Shown here one piece after another: positions 5,116-5,122 of a stretch of 5,122 nt of DNA. The DNA comes from Dehalococcoidia bacterium (GTDB taxonomy: Bacteria; Chloroflexota; Dehalococcoidia; E44-bin15), in assembly GCA_023129355.1 (NCBI GenBank), contig JAGMCC010000094.1, positions 1-5,122 on the forward strand, written 5' to 3'. Position numbers and translations under genes: made by a program. The stretch's first letter is position 1. The number at the start of each line of letters is the position of its first letter. The notes beneath the pieces were generated by a model. That model had not been told where the DNA came from. It saw only the letters and a program-made list of their open reading frames with translations, and ran no database searches.

Positions 5116-5122
5116 TTAGTAG

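Overview
The window looks like a chromosomal segment of a bacterium, possibly an anaerobic Chloroflexota/Dehalococcoidia-type organism. This placement is an inference from the overall style of the proteins: a DUF169 protein, a DUF89 phosphatase of the short prokaryotic type, an RNase HII with an N-terminal extension, and a secreted beta-helix protein opening with a hydrophobic leader and an ATTYTVDDDW-type start. No rRNA or other marker gene is present to confirm it.

Left part (1-1279, + strand): the 3' part of a DUF169-family gene is cut by the window edge. It is followed with a one-base TGATG overlap by rnhB (RNase HII), so the two are very probably co-transcribed.

Middle part (1254-3648, - strand): a compact three-gene operon read right to left, made of a class I SAM-dependent methyltransferase, a DUF89 metal-dependent phosphatase and an alpha/beta hydrolase. 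The spacings are 19 and about 9 bases. The last gene converges on rnhB, and the two coding regions overlap tail to tail by 26 bases. The three activities could form a small-molecule modification or metabolite-repair unit, but no substrate can be read from the sequence.

Intergenic part (3649-4329, about 680 bases): this is the most unusual region. It holds a weak divergent promoter for the minus-strand operon, a TTGACA-TG-TGTCAA inverted repeat, and a 23-base tandem repeat of about 3.5 copies that may be a remnant end of an IS21-like element. A TATAAT box follows, then a structured stretch ending in a hairpin plus seven T (3952-4080). A second, larger structured stretch (4097-4269) leads into a perfect 10-bp hairpin terminator (4282-4310) directly in front of a strong Shine-Dalgarno. 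The arrangement suggests a regulated leader RNA, possibly a riboswitch or attenuator, for the downstream gene. I could not match it to a known class.

Right part (4330-5115, + strand): a secreted NosD/pectate-lyase-like parallel beta-helix protein with a clear signal peptide. It is rather short and may end prematurely.
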